Shown: positions 10,901 through 23,159, numbered from the stretch's first letter. The stretch: 64,000 bases of DNA from Papilionanthe hookeriana x Papilionanthe teres (GCA_022702705.1 CM040421.1:75448121-75512120); one strand, 5' to 3'. Notes: generated by a model not told the origin, from the letters alone. Program-made: numbers and translations.

Positions 10901-12705
10901 CACTTCCTCAATATATGACGGGATGTTTTAAAAGAACAATTAAATCTAATTGTTCTTTGATGAAGAAAATTATCCTTAAACCAAACCAAGAACCTAGATG
11001 TCATAGGAGATGACTAGTTATAGGATTAGGATTCTGGTAGATAACCAAAACCCTTTCCCTTAGCTTTATCTAGGTATTTCTTGCAAAAATATTTAAATGC
11101 CTTAACATGTGTTTTAAGTGCAGCTTGGGATGACGGGAAGACCCTCCAGGTACGCTTTTATTTTATTGCAATTTACTTTATTGCAATTTACTTACATACA
11201 TTGCGCTTTACCTTTTCTTGCATGATAAATAAGATTGTTGCATGAAAACCAAAACCTTTAGGATAGTCCCTGAATTGAAACCAAAATAAAATTAAAAGTC
11301 ATTACAAGATAAAATTCACCGCCACAACATTCCAAAATATAAAACAACTCAAAATTTAATCACAAACAGAACAACAAAACTACAATTGCAACTAAATTAA
11401 AACGTCTCGTTGAATGATCGGGAATACCTCGGATGATGTAACCCACGTGTTGCTAACGAGATTTTCCACGAGTCTCAATGAAAGTGTGGAACTCATTCAA
11501 TTGAGTTTAGCAAATTCATCCGGACTAAGTGAATTCGATGAAAATAACTGGTGCTGGGATGACGGAACCGTGGGATCTTAATCAGTTCTGTTTAAATAAC
11601 TTTAAGATTTGTTTTAATTAAAATATTAAAACACTTGGATTTTAAGACTTTCTCTAAACCAAAACACTTCTCTCATCTCATGATTTATGACTTCTAAAAC
11701 TAAACCTCTGCGACAACAAGGAGCTCGAAGCATGGTGGGCAGCTCAGCCATCGTCATCAATAAAACAAGGATCTACTTCAGCAAAACTTTCTTAGAATTA
11801 AATAACCAAGCCATAGGACTCCGAGGTAGTTTTCCTAGTGCAACATAAATCCTCAATTTTTTTTTAGGAATTTGCATATTCATGTTATGCAAATTAAGCC
11901 CTAACCGGTCTTAGGACTCCGAGGTAGTCGTTCGGTACGACATAAACCCTCACATCTTCGAGGCTATTTGTGTGATTATGTCATACAAATATAAGACCTA
12001 AATAAATAAAATTAGCAGGATTGAAACATATAATAAACTCGCAAATTGAAGCCAAACAATAGGATAGTTTGGGAAGTTGCCAAGATTCTTCTTGGATCCT
12101 CAGCTTCTCCTACTTCTCTTCCTTTAAATTCTTGAAATAAACTATTCCAAATTTGATCCATTCCTTTTTGAAATTTCCAAAATCCAATCCTTTGAAAACC
12201 TTAAACATTGAAATTCTTGAGAGCAAATCCACTGATCATTATCGAGAGTTTTCTTAAATGATTCCTGTCATTTAAGATGTAATTAACTATAGGGGCTTGC
12301 CCTTATAGGGAATTTTAAGAACCCAGGTAATATAAACCCTGCTTAATTCCTTTATATTAATCAGATGAACTTTTCGGCTTATAAAATTGGTTCGCAGACC
12401 AAATAGACGTCACAAATCTTCTAGTTTATTTAATTGAGCCTCATCATCAAGCAGTGTGTCTATTCTTTGGGATAGATACACGGTTTGTGATGTGGTGCTC
12501 GTTTGTATAAATTATTTGGGATGTGAGATCGGTTTGATTTCATATCTTAAAATTTCCAAACTTAAAATTATTTTCAAAATCAAATGCTTCTTTATAAAAC
12601 TATATATATATATATTTAAATTAAACTTAAGATCTAAAATTCGCCGACAATTTCTGTAGGCGATCCCTTTTCAAAAATACAACTTAACCTAAAAATATGC
12701 CGACA
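7954..12705 (+). mobile_element. Family T outer LTR (T1), downstream part, inserted in Athila-1 integrase
   Basis: This is the continuation of the LTR interrupted at 704. It begins with the second CCCCT and ends ATGCCGACA at 12705, immediately followed by Athila-1 integrase sequence read on the minus strand. It contains the same hairpin (8208-8226), GC block (about 8285-8500), reduced TTAAA run (about 10350) and palindrome (12287-12308) as the nested copy. The adjoining 5 bases, TGGGT (12706-12710), should be one TSD copy; the other lies off-window, so whether T1 is a solo LTR or part of a longer element cannot be told. No protein gene is seen here. Confidence 0.85.
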
Positions 12706-13358
12706 TGGGTTTTATAAGCAGTCCTATATGCCCATAATGCAGTGTCTAGTCTTGTGGACCAATCTAATCTACTAGGGTTTACAATCTTTTCTAAAATTCG
12801 TTTAATTTCTCGATTAGAAACTTCAACTAATCCACTGATTTGTGGATGATAAGCAGTCAATATTTTATGAATAATATTGAATTTCTCTTCCAATTTTTGA
12901 ATATATTTATTCCTAAAATTTGATCCTCCATCAGTGATAATCACTCTCGGCATTCTGTATCTTGTGAAAATATTTTTCATTAAAAATTTTGAAACACTCT
13001 TAGCATCACAACGAGGTAAGGCCCGTGCTTCAATCCATTTAGAAACATAATCAATAGCAACTAATATATATGAGTTTCCAAATGAAGGAATAAATGGTCC
13101 CATGAAATCTAATCCCCAAACATAAAAAATTTCAACTTCTAATATAAAATGAAGAGGCAATTCATTTTTTCTAGATATATTACCTACTCTTTGGCATTTA
13201 TCACAAGTTTTGATATATCTATAAACATCTCTAAATAGAGTAGGCCAATAAAATCCAGATTGTAAAACTTTATAAGCAGTTTTATCAGTCCCGAAATGTC
13301 CTCTATACTCAGAATCGTGACATTTTTGTATAATCTGTTCAGTTTCTTCATAAGGCAC
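12706..13358 (-). pseudogene. Athila-1 integrase, C-terminally cut by LTR insertion
   Basis: This is a Ty3/gypsy integrase fragment. Visible parts are an H-H-C-C zinc-binding region (CHDSEYRGHFG..., then CDKCQR), the catalytic core with D in GLDFMGPF, D in TDGGSNF and E in SNREIKRIL, and the following ALWAYRTAYK segment. The reading frame runs straight into the LTR at 12705, so the C-terminal domain (present in Athila-2 up to 54185) is missing. The frame upstream (13359-13640) is recognisable as the link to RNase H but carries stops. The integrase would insert reverse-transcribed DNA into the genome; this copy is dead. A second copy with the same break is at 32546-33240. Confidence 0.9.
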
Positions 13359-13639
13359 ATATCTTCTAATAATTAGATCCTTACATTGCTTATATAAATA
13401 TGGTTCATCCCAAAAATATGTTTTAGCATCATGAATGAATTTTTTCTGTTGCTGCCGAGTTAGCGTGGGTGGTAAAATTTCATTTACAACATAGTTAACT
13501 ATATCAGCATACCAAGGTATTTTCCACTCATTTATATTATAATGTTGTTCGTTAGGGAAGCTGTCTGTAATTTCATTGTCAGTGTCAGATAATTCGCAAT
13601 ATTCTAATCTTGAAAATGATCTATAATTTGATTATCAGT

Positions 13640-13954
13640 TCACTTTCTATTAATTACTTCAAAATCAAATTCTTGCATCAGTAATATCCATCTGATTAAT
13701 CTTGGTTTGGAATCCTTTTTTTGCATTAAATAATTAATAGCAGAGTGATCAGTATGCACAATACATTTAGTTCCAATTAAATAAGATCTAAATTTATCAA
13801 AAGCATATACAATTGCTAATAATTCTTTTTCTGTAATTGTATAGTTAATTTCAGCATTATTAAGAGTTTTACTAGCATAGTATATGACTTTAAAAATTTT
13901 ATCGTATCTTTGTCCAAGAATAGCTCCTATTGCATAATCACTAGCATCACACAT
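13640..13954 (-). pseudogene. Athila-1 RNase H domain
   Basis: This is the RNase H-like domain of a Ty3/gypsy reverse transcriptase. It opens with the MCDASDYAIGAILGQ block, then has TEKELLAIVYAF and HTDHSAINYL, which carry acidic residues typical of the active site, and ends RLIRWILLMQEFDFEV. It is in the same frame as the reverse transcriptase upstream and is separated from it by a single TAG stop at 13973-13975. It would degrade the RNA strand of the RNA-DNA hybrid during replication of the element. Confidence 0.88.
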
Positions 13955-13972
13955 AAGTTCAAATGGTTTCTC

Positions 13973-15325
13973 CTAATCAGATGAAACTATTATAGGTGCT
14001 GTGATTAATTTATCTTTTAATAATTCAAAAGCATTTAAGCATTCTTTAGTAAATTCAAATTTCTTGTCCTTTTCTAAAAGTTGGCATAGAGCTTTGGTAA
14101 TTTTTGAAAAATCTTTTATGTAACTTCTGTAAAATCTAGCATGTCCAAGAAAACTTCTTAGCCCTCTTATTGTAGTAGGAGGTGGTAATTTAGCTATAAC
14201 TTGAATTTTTGCAGGGTCTATTTCCATGCCATTTTCCAAAATTTTATGCCCTAATACAATTCCTCCTGCAACCATAAATTGATATTTCTCCCAGTTTAGA
14301 ACTAAATTAGTTTTTTCACATAGCTGCAAGTCTTTTTCAAGATGATCCAAGCATGCGTCAAATGATGTTCCAAACACAGAGGAATAATCCATAAATACTT
14401 CTATTCCATCATCAATTAATTTACTAAATATAGACATCATACATCTCTGGAATGTTGCAGGTGCATTACATAGTCCAAAAGGCATTCTTCTAAAGGCAAA
14501 TGTTCCATACAGACTAGTAAATGTAGTTTTCTCTTGATTCTCAAGAGCAATAGGAATTTGATGGTGACCAGTATAGCCATCTAAAAAATAAAAGTATTTG
14601 TGCCCAGCAAGTCTATCCAACATTTGGTCTAGGAATGGTAAAGGGAAGTGATCTTTCCTGGTGGCTACATTTAATTTTCTATAATCAAAACATATACACC
14701 ATCCAGTAACTTATCTGATAGGTATTAAATCATTATTTTCATTAGCTTTAACAGTCACTCCTCCTTTCTTAGGAACACAATAAATTGGGCTTACCCAAGC
14801 GCTGTACGAAATATGATATATAATACCATTGTCTAACCATTTTATTATTTCTTTCTTGACTACATCTTTCATCATCGGGTTTAATCTCCTTTGGGGATTA
14901 ACTCTTGGTTTATGTTCATTATCCATAATAATTTTGTGCATATCGATTGAAGGACTATCTCTTTTAATATCTGCTAAGGTCCAACCTAAAGCTTTCTTAT
15001 GCTTCTTTAATGTCTCTAGAAGTTTTTGCTCTTGTAATTTGTTTAACTCTACCGATATAATGACTGGTAAAGTTAAAGAGTTAGCCAAAAATGCATACTT
15101 CAAATGAGTAGGTAAAATTTTTAACTCAAGTTCAGGAGGTTTTATAATCGACGAAACTATATTCTTTTCAGCATTTTCCGTAATATCCAACATCTCAAAT
15201 CTTTCTTGTATATAATCTAATTCTTCATTTTCTGCTTCTTCAAATAATTCTGTATTTTCTATTTCTGATTTATCTTCAAAGTATTCTTTAAAATATTTAT
15301 TTTGCAGATGTTCAAGAATTTCCAA
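13973..15325 (-). pseudogene. Athila-1 reverse transcriptase with altered active site
   Basis: This is a Ty3/gypsy reverse transcriptase in one frame with a single internal TAA (14711-14713). The N-terminal part has WVSPIYCVPKKGGVTV. The second half has FFLDGYTGHHQIPIA-like and FAFRRMPFGLCNAPATFQRCM blocks, then RGLRSFLGHARFYRSYIKDF of the connection region. The catalytic motif, normally FMDD, reads FMDY (about 14384-14398), so an essential aspartate is lost. The 5' end overlaps the protease frame in another register, indicating a frameshift around 15260-15325. It would have copied element RNA to DNA. Confidence 0.9.
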
Positions 15326-16026
15326 TTAAAAACATTCATCATCTTTTCAATAACAGGGTATTTCATTGATTTTGCAATGTTGAAAGTTACTTCTTGATCA
15401 TTTACTCTCATAGTTAATTCTCCTTTTTGAACATCAATCATAGCTCTTCCAGTAGCTAAAAAGGGTCTTCCTAAAATTATGGGTATTTCTTTATCTTCCT
15501 CCATATCTAAAATAATAAAATCCACAGGAAAGATAAATTTATCAACTTTTGCTAACACATCTTCAATAACTCTTTTAGGATATGTCACTGAACGATCAGC
15601 TAACTGAAGAGTTACTGAAGTAGGCGAGACTTCTCTTAATCCTAATCTTTTAAAAATTGATAGAGGCATAAGATTAATGCTGGCTCCCAAATCACATAAA
15701 TCTTTTCCATAAATTTTTTCTCCAATAACACAAGGTATAGTGAAACTACCAGGATCTTTTAATTTCTCATGAAGCTTTTTCTGAATAATTGCACTACACT
15801 CTTCGCTAAGTGCAACAGTTTCATTGTCTGTGAACTTTCTCTTCTTGTTTAAAATATCTTTCATAAATTTCACATAATTGGGAATTTGTTCTAATGCTTC
15901 TACAAAGGGAAAATTCACCGTTAATTTCTTCAGGGTTTCAAGGAATCTAGAAAATTGCTTATCCTTTTTATGTTGCTTTAATAACTGAGGAAATGGTGGT
16001 GGTGGTTTTTCTACAGAAATTTTCAT
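15259..16026 (-). pseudogene. Athila-1 protease region
   Basis: This is the Athila-type gag-pol linker and aspartic protease. It begins with the proline-rich EKPPPPFPQ, then FVEALEQIP and EECSAIIQKK, followed by the protease with LCDLGASINLMPLSIF (active-site D-x-G-A) and the IILGRPFLATGRAMIDV segment. It ends with the VQKGEL and KSMKYP blocks seen also at 26210. The frame is open for 255 residues but is offset from the reverse transcriptase frame. It would cleave the Gag-Pol polyprotein. Confidence 0.9.
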
Positions 16027-16029
16027 AAG

Positions 16030-17386
16030 TGTTAGTGGATAATCTAAATCTTGATCTTGCTAATCCTTTTCTTTTTCAGTTTCCACTTTCTCTTTTTCAC
16101 TTTCTGTTTCATTTTGTACTATTGTTTCTAACTCTTTTCCAGTTCGTAACTGTATCGCTTTGATTTGTTCTTTTCTTTGGTATTTAGGATTTATTTCCAC
16201 ATTACTAGGAAATGTTCCAGGAATTCTATTATTAAGCGCAGTAGCGATATGCCCATGTTGAGTTTCAATATTTTTAATAGCAGTTCCTTATTTTTGTAAT
16301 TGGTTCCCTTGAATTTGTAGCTGATTTCCTTGATTCTGCAAATGCTGACCCATATTTAATATAAATTATTCCATAGATAACTTCTTCTCCTTAAATTGAG
16401 AGTTATTATTAAATCCAGGTGGATAAGAAGGTTTATAATTAGAATTTCCTTGGTTAGATGAATTTCCTAATGGGTTTACTGAGTTGTTCATCCATTGTTG
16501 ATTAGTAGAATTGTTATTCCAATTAAAATTTGGATGATTTTTTCAACCAGGGTTGTAATAATTTGCATAAGGATTATTGGGTCTATTATTAATAGCATTT
16601 AAAGCTTCACAAGAAGGTTGAGCATCCACAAATTGTCTAGATGAATTTTCTTCTATTATATGAGGAGAATAATTCATTCTAAAATGATCTAATTTCTTAG
16701 ATATAACAACAATCTGAGAAGCTAACATAGATATTGCATCAGAATTATCGATACTAGCTATTTTCTTAGGATTTAACCTTTCTGAAGGCCATTGAAATTG
16801 TTGGTAGCCATTTCTTCAATTAATTAATAAGCCCCATCAAATGGTTTTGACATTAATGAACCACAAGTGGCAGCATCAATGATAGATCTAAGAGATCCTA
16901 CTAATCCATTATAAAAAGTTTGAATGATTAACCAATCTAGTAATGCATGATGTGGGCGTTTCCTAAGAAGATCATTAAATCTCTCCCAAGCTTCGTATAT
17001 CGATTCTCCGTCAAACTGACCAAAATAGGTTATATCATTTCTAAGCTTTACAGTTTTTGAAGGAGGAAAGTATTTGGATAGAAATTTTTGTGATAATTCT
17101 CCCCAAGTTCTAATAGATCCAGGTGCTAAAGAATTTAACCGCATCTTAGCCTTATCCCTTAAAGAAGAAGGAAAAAGCCTAAGTCTAACAGCATCATCAG
17201 ATACTCCATCATATTTAAAAGTAGCACAAAGTTCTAAAAAACTAGCGAGATGTAAATAGGATCTTCGTTTGGTGAACCACTAAATTGATTATTCTGTACC
17301 ATTTGGATAATTGCAGGTTTAAGCTCAAATGAATTAGCCGCTACATCAAGGTTTTGAATAGTTAAGTGAATTTCATCTAATGTAGG
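16030..17386 (-). pseudogene. Athila-1 gag, main part, split by a solo LTR
   Basis: This is the nucleocapsid gene in several frames with stops. The open core (16824-17144) has LNSLAPGSIRTW, FLSKYFPPSKT, ESIYEAWERF and HHALLDWLIIQTFYNGL, matching the Retrotrans_gag domain of Athila. Downstream parts (16543-16728) give an Asn/Pro-rich NNRPNNPYANYYNPG tail, then glutamine-rich sequence. No clear CCHC zinc knuckle is seen. At 17386 the gene stops abruptly against the solo LTR; its N-terminal end continues at 24413. The same domain order is seen in Athila-2 (58200-59144). Confidence 0.85.
17382..17386 (+). repeat. Target-site duplication GTAGG, left copy
   Basis: GTAGG abuts the TG end of the solo LTR and is repeated at 24413-24417. 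Removing the insert rejoins the gag reading (LRDYANPT-like), as in Athila-2 around 59070. Confidence 0.92.
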
Positions 17387-17447
17387 TGATGGCGATCGAA
17401 TTGGTTCGCTTGGATGTCATCAATGCTCACGTCATATCAATGTCATG

Positions 17448-17457
17448 GAGTCGCCAC
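17448..17457 (-). other. PBS-like decamer inside the solo LTR end
   Basis: TGGCGACTCC on the minus strand equals the first ten bases of the PBS used by the family T element at 39583-39565. Here it lies 62-71 bases inside the LTR end rather than after it. It is either chance or a relic of an earlier LTR boundary. Confidence 0.4.
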
Positions 17458-18129
17458 TCTCTTTCTCTATCTATTACCCTAATTCTTATCCTTCCTAAAC
17501 TTGGAGAATTCGAAGAAGGATTAATCATGATAGAGATTGAGAGAAAAAGAGATCAAAATGATAATCTCATAGAAAAGTCTTCAAATTGTGTAATTACTGA
17601 AGTTTTTCATATAAGAAAATCATATGAAGATCTTGGATAACCAGAGAGGTCTTGTAGGTGAAATTCCTATCATGTGTTCTTTAATCTCCTATAAGAGCAA
17701 GCTTCTATAGTTAATTACATCCTGAGCAATTAATAATACCTAGGAAAACTCCCAATTAAGGTTAACATTTATCCTCGAAAAAGAGTAAGTGTTGTTGTGT
17801 TAAGTTCGATTTAAGTCGAACTTAAGAATTATGTCGGTTTGTGTCATGTTAAGTTTGATTTAGGTCAAACTTATGTCAGTTTATGTCAAATCATGCCGAT
17901 TTATGTTGAATGTCGAATTATGCTCAGTTTGGTTTGAAATGTCAATTAATGTCATTTAATGTCGGTGATTGTTTAATTTGGTTTGAAATGTCATTTAATG
18001 TCGGTGATATTTTAATTTGGTTTGAAATGCCGATTAATGTCAGTTTGTGTTTGGGAATGTTGATTAATGTCGAATAATTTCATTTGAAATGTTGAATTTA
18101 TTGAGTTTCGTTTGGAATGTCGGATTTAT

Positions 18130-18625
18130 GTCGGTTATGTCGATTTTTTTTGAAATGTCAAATTTATGTCGATTTTGTCGATTAAATGTTTGGAATGACA
18201 AATTTATATCGATTTTGTCGATTAAATGTTTGGAATGTCAAATTTATGTCGATTTTGTCGATTAAATGTTTGGAATGTCAAATTTATATCAATTTTGTCG
18301 ATTAAATGTTTGAAATGTCAAATTTAAGTCGATTTAATGTTTGGAATGTCAAATTTATATCGATTTTGTCGATTAAATGTTTGGAATGTCAAATTTATGT
18401 CGATTTAATGTTTGGAATGTCAAATTTATGTCGATTTTGTCGATTAAATGTTTGGAATGTCAAATTTATGTCGGTTTTGTCGATTAAATGTTTGGAATGT
18501 CAGATTTATGCCGGTTTTGTCGATTAAATGTTTGGAATGTCAAATTTATGCCGATCTAATGTTTGGAATGTCAAATTTATGCCAATTTTGTTGATTAAAT
18601 GTTTGTAATGTCAATTTTATGTCAA
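18130..18625. repeat. 40-bp tandem array in the solo LTR
   Basis: About ten imperfect units begin 'tttggaatgtcaaattta' and continue 'tgtcgattttgtcgattaaatg'. Some units lack the internal 'ttttgtcgat' subrepeat. The predicted 73-residue peptide of this stretch is just the array translated and is not a gene. Confidence 0.88.
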
Positions 18626-18629
18626 TTTA

Positions 18630-18970
18630 AACTTAAATCTTGAGTTCATGTCTGTTTGCACTTAAGTTGAATTAGATTAACTTGAGTTCATGTCTGTTTG
18701 AACTTAAGTTGAATTAGATTAACTTGAGTTCATGTCTGTTGGAACTTAAGTTGAATTAGATTAACTTGAGTACATGTCTGTTTGAACTTAAGTTGAATTA
18801 GATTAACGTGAGCTCATGTATGTTTGAACTTATGTTGAATTAGATTAACTTGAGTTCATGTCTGTTTGAACTTAAGTTAAATTAGATTAACTTAGTTCAT
18901 GTCTGTTTGAACTTAAGATGAATTAGATTAACTTGAGTTCATGTCTGTTTGAACTTAAGTTAAAAGGATT
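18630..18970. repeat. 42-bp tandem array with inverted-repeat units
   Basis: About eight units of 'cttgagttcatgtctgtttg' followed by 'aacttaagttgaattagattaa'. Within each unit AACTTGAGTTCA and TGAACTTAAGTT are near-perfect reverse complements. Confidence 0.88.
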
Positions 18971-18999
18971 AAAGTTAGATTCAATATTGATTGAATTAA

Positions 19000-19420
19000 C
19001 TTGGGTTCATGTCTGTTTGAACCTAAGTTTGGTTTGATTTAAGTCTAACATGGGTTAGACTTAAGTTAGGTTTAGGTTAGACTTTGGTTCATGTCGGGTT
19101 GAACCTAAATTTGGTTTGGCTTAAGTCTAATGTGGGTTAGACTTAAGTTTAAGTTGTTTGAATTAAGTTAGGTTGGACCTAGACTTAAAGTTGACTTAAG
19201 TTCGATATAGGTTGAATTCAAATTAAGATTTAACTTAGGTTAAGTTAGGTTCAAGTTAGGTTGAACCTAGACTTAGGGTTGACTTAAGTTCGATATGGGT
19301 TGAACTCAAATTAAGATTTAACTTAGGTTAAATTAGGTTCGAGTTAGGTTGAACCTAGACTTAGGGTTGACTTAAGTTCAATATGGGTTGAACTTAAGTT
19401 AAGTTTGATCTTAGGTTTGG
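19000..19420. repeat. Degenerate array of about 86-bp units
   Basis: Repeated blocks are built from 'ttgaacctagacttaggg', 'ttgacttaagttc' and 'gatttaacttaggtta'; the last two or three units are clear. The earlier part (19000-19170) is more diverged. Confidence 0.7.
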
Positions 19421-19429
19421 GTTTGGTTA

Positions 19430-19960
19430 AACCTTAGTTAGTTAAGGTTTAATGATTTAATTAGGTCTGATGGGTTAAACCTAATTAGGGTTTATGTTTG
19501 ATTAAACCTTAGTTAGTTAAGGTTTTATAGTTTAATTAGGTCTAATGAGTTAGACCTAATTAGGATTTATGTTTGATTAAACCTTAGTTAGTTAAGGTTT
19601 AATGGTTTAATTAGGTCTAATGAGTTAGACCTAATTAGGTTTTATGTTTGATTAAACCTTAGTTAGTTAAGGTTTAATGGTTTAATTAGGTTTATTGAGT
19701 TAGACCTAATTAGGGTTTGTGTTTGATTAAACCTTAGTTAGTTAAGGTTTAATGGTTTAATTAGGTCTAATGAGTTAGACCTAATTAAGGTTTATGTTTG
19801 ATTAAACCTTAGTTAGTTAAGGTTTAATGGTTTAATTAGGTCTAATGAGTTAGACCTAATTAGGGTTTGTGTTTGATTAAACCATAGTTAGTTAAGGTTC
19901 AATGGTTTAATTAGGTCTAATGGGTTAGACCTAATTAGGGTATATGTTTGCCTTAAACCT
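19430..19960. repeat. 75-bp tandem array with palindromic units
   Basis: About seven units. Each holds AACCTTA..TAAGGTT and the stronger inverted repeat TAATTAGGTCTAA / TTAGACCTAATTA around TGAG. Confidence 0.9.
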
Positions 19961-19964
19961 AATG

Positions 19965-21260
19965 TTTAAGGAGGTTAATTAAGTTTAATATGTCCTTAAA
20001 CTTAATTAAAGGTTTGATTTGTATTTAACCTAATTTAGTTAAGGTTTAATGGGTTAATTAAGTTTAATATATTCTTAAACTTAATTAAAAGAGTTTGATT
20101 TTGGTTAATTAAGTTTAATATGTCCTTAAACTTAATTAAAAGAGTTTGATTTTGATTAATTAAGTCTAATATGTCCTTAAACTTAATTAAAAGAGTTTGA
20201 TTTTTGAATTAAACCTAATTTAGGTAAGGTTTCATGGGTTAATTAAGTTAAATATGTCCTTAAACTTAATTAAAGAATTGTATTTTTGTATTAAACCTAA
20301 TTTAGGTAAGGTTTAATGGTTTAATTAAGTTTAATATATCCTTAAACTTAATTAAAGATTTTATTTTGGTTAATTAAGTCTAATATGTCCTTAAACATAA
20401 TTAAAGATTTAATTTTGGTCAATTAAGTCTAATATGTCCTTAAACTTAACTAAAAGGTTTGATTTTGGTTAATTAAGTCTAATATGTCCTTAAACTTAAT
20501 TAAAAGGTTTGATTTTGATTAATTAAGTCTAATATGTACTTAAACTTAATTAAAGGGCCTGATATTTTGTATTAAACCTAATTTAGGTAAGGTTTAATGG
20601 GTTAATTAAGTTTAATATGTCCTTAAACTTAATTAAAGATTTAATTTTGGTTAATTAAGTTTAATATGTCCTTAAACTTAATTAAAGGGATTGATTTTGA
20701 TTAATTAAGTCTAATATGTCCTTAAACTGAATTAAAGAGTTTGATTTTTGTATTAAACCTAATTTAGGTAAGGTTTAATGGGTTAATTAAGTTTAATATG
20801 TCCTTAAACTTAATTAAAGATTTGATTTTTGTGTTAAACCTAATTTAGGTAAGGTTTAATGGGTTAATTAAGTTTAATATGTCCTTAAACTTAATTAAAG
20901 ATTTGATTTTGGTTAATTAAGTTTAATATGTGCTTAAACTTAATTAAAAGGTTTGATTTTGATTAATTAAGTCTAATATGTCCTTAAACTTAATTAAAGG
21001 GCTTGATTTTTTGTATTAAACCTAATTTAGGTAAGGTTTAATGGGTTAATTAAGTTTAATATGTCCTTAATCTTAATTAAAGATTTTATTTTTGTATTAA
21101 ACCTAATTTAGGTAAGGTTTAGTGGGTTAATTAAGTTTAATATGTCCTTAAACTTAATTAAAGATTTGATTTTTGTATTAAACCTAATTTAGGTAAGGTT
21201 TAATGGGTTAATTAAGTTTAATATGTTCTTAAACTTAATTAAAAGAGTTTGATTTTTGAC
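19965..21260. repeat. Array of 45- and 80-bp hairpin units
   Basis: Some twenty units alternate between a short and a long form. All carry TTAATTAAGTTTAA, a 7-base spacer near TATGTCC, then TTAAACTTAATTAA, a 14-bp inverted repeat. The long form adds 'attaaacctaatttaggtaa'. Confidence 0.9.
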
Positions 21261-21904
21261 TTAAAACCTAAGGTTTAATGGTTTAGCTTGGTTTAAGTTG
21301 TCTTTAAACCTAATTATTATTTGATTTGAGTTGGATTCATCACTTGCTTAATCCACGATGAGATGGATTAAATATGTGAAGAGAAGGTTTTGAATTATTA
21401 ATTTTAAAATTAATAAATCTTAACCTTATTTCAAAACATCTTTTAGATTGTTTTGATGACTTGAGAATTGTTATTTTAGGATTGTTGTCTGTTATCCTAA
21501 TGTTCTCAATCATATTGTATTTAAATTTTCCAATTTTTCCAAATTTTATAATTATTTTTGAAAATAATTACAAAATATCATGGAAATTAGGAAATCATAT
21601 CCTAGAGAGCTATCCTAGCCTTAGAAAAATCAGAAGATGTGCCTAAGGACTTAAAGGTAATTCCCTAAAAGTTTCATATTTTTCCGACTTGTAAATAATT
21701 TTTAATAATTAAAATACTCTAGGGAGTATTTAATTAATTAAAAATTAAATACTGAGAATAAAATTATGATTTTAGTTTCATAATTTTCTTCTCTTCAAGA
21801 GCTTTCCAGAGGTATTTTTATTTTATTTTTGTGACCTCTGGATCAAAAGATATGAAATTTTGAAGTTATTAAGGTTTCCCTGAATTAATCCAGCCCAGAA
21901 AAAT

Positions 21905-22035
21905 CCAGGCGCTGCCACGCGTCCTCGTACCGTCGAACAGGCGGGAGGATCCGGTGCGCGGCGTGGAACAGCGAACATGGGATGCGTAGATCAGCGTCGT
22001 CCGTTCCAAAACACGGGAACGGACGGCGGAGATAA
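21905..22035 (-). other. GC-rich block of the solo LTR
   Basis: A CpG-rich island in otherwise A/T-rich DNA, at the same relative place as the blocks at 3455 and 43725: just beyond the 'gtatttttattttattttt' stretch and next to the 'atatctt..ttgt' region. It supports homology of this divergent LTR with the rest of the family. Confidence 0.5.
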
Positions 22036-22554
22036 TTCCCCATTTAATTCAAAAAATTTCGAACCGTTAAACTTCAAACTTCAATATCTCACTCATTTCT
22101 CAACGAAATTGAGTGATTTTTGAACCTAGGGAATCATCTAGACGTATAGATTGTATCTATATGGTGATGATACAGTTTTGGGCTAGTATAACCCATGATA
22201 TTTTGAAAATATGAATTATTTTGGAGAAAATAAATCTATACCTTCGCCACAAGTATGTCGAGCTTGATCAGGCCTGATAGTCAGCTTCTAGGACTCCCAA
22301 AGAAGATCTTTGTCACTTCAATTTGGTTTTGTAGCTAGCCTTGGTGAGCAATTTGGGCAAAATGGCCAAGTTTGGCTGATTTGGGATTTTGGCTAAATTG
22401 GCTTGATTGTGCTAACCCTATGGCTTGGGCTTGGTTGGAATAGGTTGTTGAGGTCCCTAGGAAGATTTTTTGTGTTGGGAGCCAAGGGATTTGGGCATCC
22501 TATAGGATTCTATGGGTTAATTCTCTCCTCTTGGATATTTTGGCCAAGGGAGGG

Positions 22555-22562
22555 TATTTATA
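22555..22562 (-). promoter_or_regulatory. TATA box of the solo LTR
   Basis: GGCTATAAATACC on the minus strand lies about 1.85 kb from the LTR start, in the same setting as CTATTTAAAC of the other copies. Confidence 0.5.
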
Positions 22563-23159
22563 GCCATGAATGGCTATGGATTAACCTTGGTTAGCTTGGA
22601 TTTGACCATGGTATAGTTAGGGCTGTAGAGTACAACCTCCCCCATGTAAACCAAACTTCACCTCTTCTTCCACCATGAGAATTTTGCCACTTAAGCAAGT
22701 GCACATTTCATGGCAATTTTGGCTTAAATCTTGTCATGATGGATTTTAGCCTCTTTGTTTCCATTCCATTGGCTAAGTGGGAGGTTCATGGTGATTCAAA
22801 TGGTTGAGACCCTCTCCTTGCAACACCTCATTTACCATTTCATGAGGTGGTGACACATTAGCCCCTCTCTTAATATTTTTTATGAAATATCATTAAGGTT
22901 TTAACCATGGTGTGAAGGATGGTTAAAGCTTTGTCTCCTCACCATTGGATGGCTAGGGAGGTAGCTAAACTAACCTCACCATGGCAAGACACCTCATACT
23001 TTAAATTACCATGGTTTTGCCACCTAATTTTTCATGTCATGATGGCCTTTACCATGGTTAAATGTGAGTGAATTATGAATTGATTTTTTCTTTAATGGGT
23101 CATGTGTGATGTCATAAAAGAGTTTTAGAATTTTTAGAAAACCATATCTCATAGGTTTT

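Noticed and set aside
705..12705. Tandem segmental duplication of a 4.75-kb unit (3137-7953 and 7954-12705)
   Set aside because: The TG..CA ends and CCCCT duplications show an LTR nested in another LTR, which explains the apparent tandem repeat better.
18306..18527. 73-residue repetitive peptide (CLECQIYVDL-type repeats)
   Set aside because: It is the 40-bp minisatellite translated. The period is not a multiple of three in all units and no start context is evident.
17800..18625. CRISPR-like regular repeat
   Set aside because: Units are contiguous with no unique spacers, and the context is a plant LTR.
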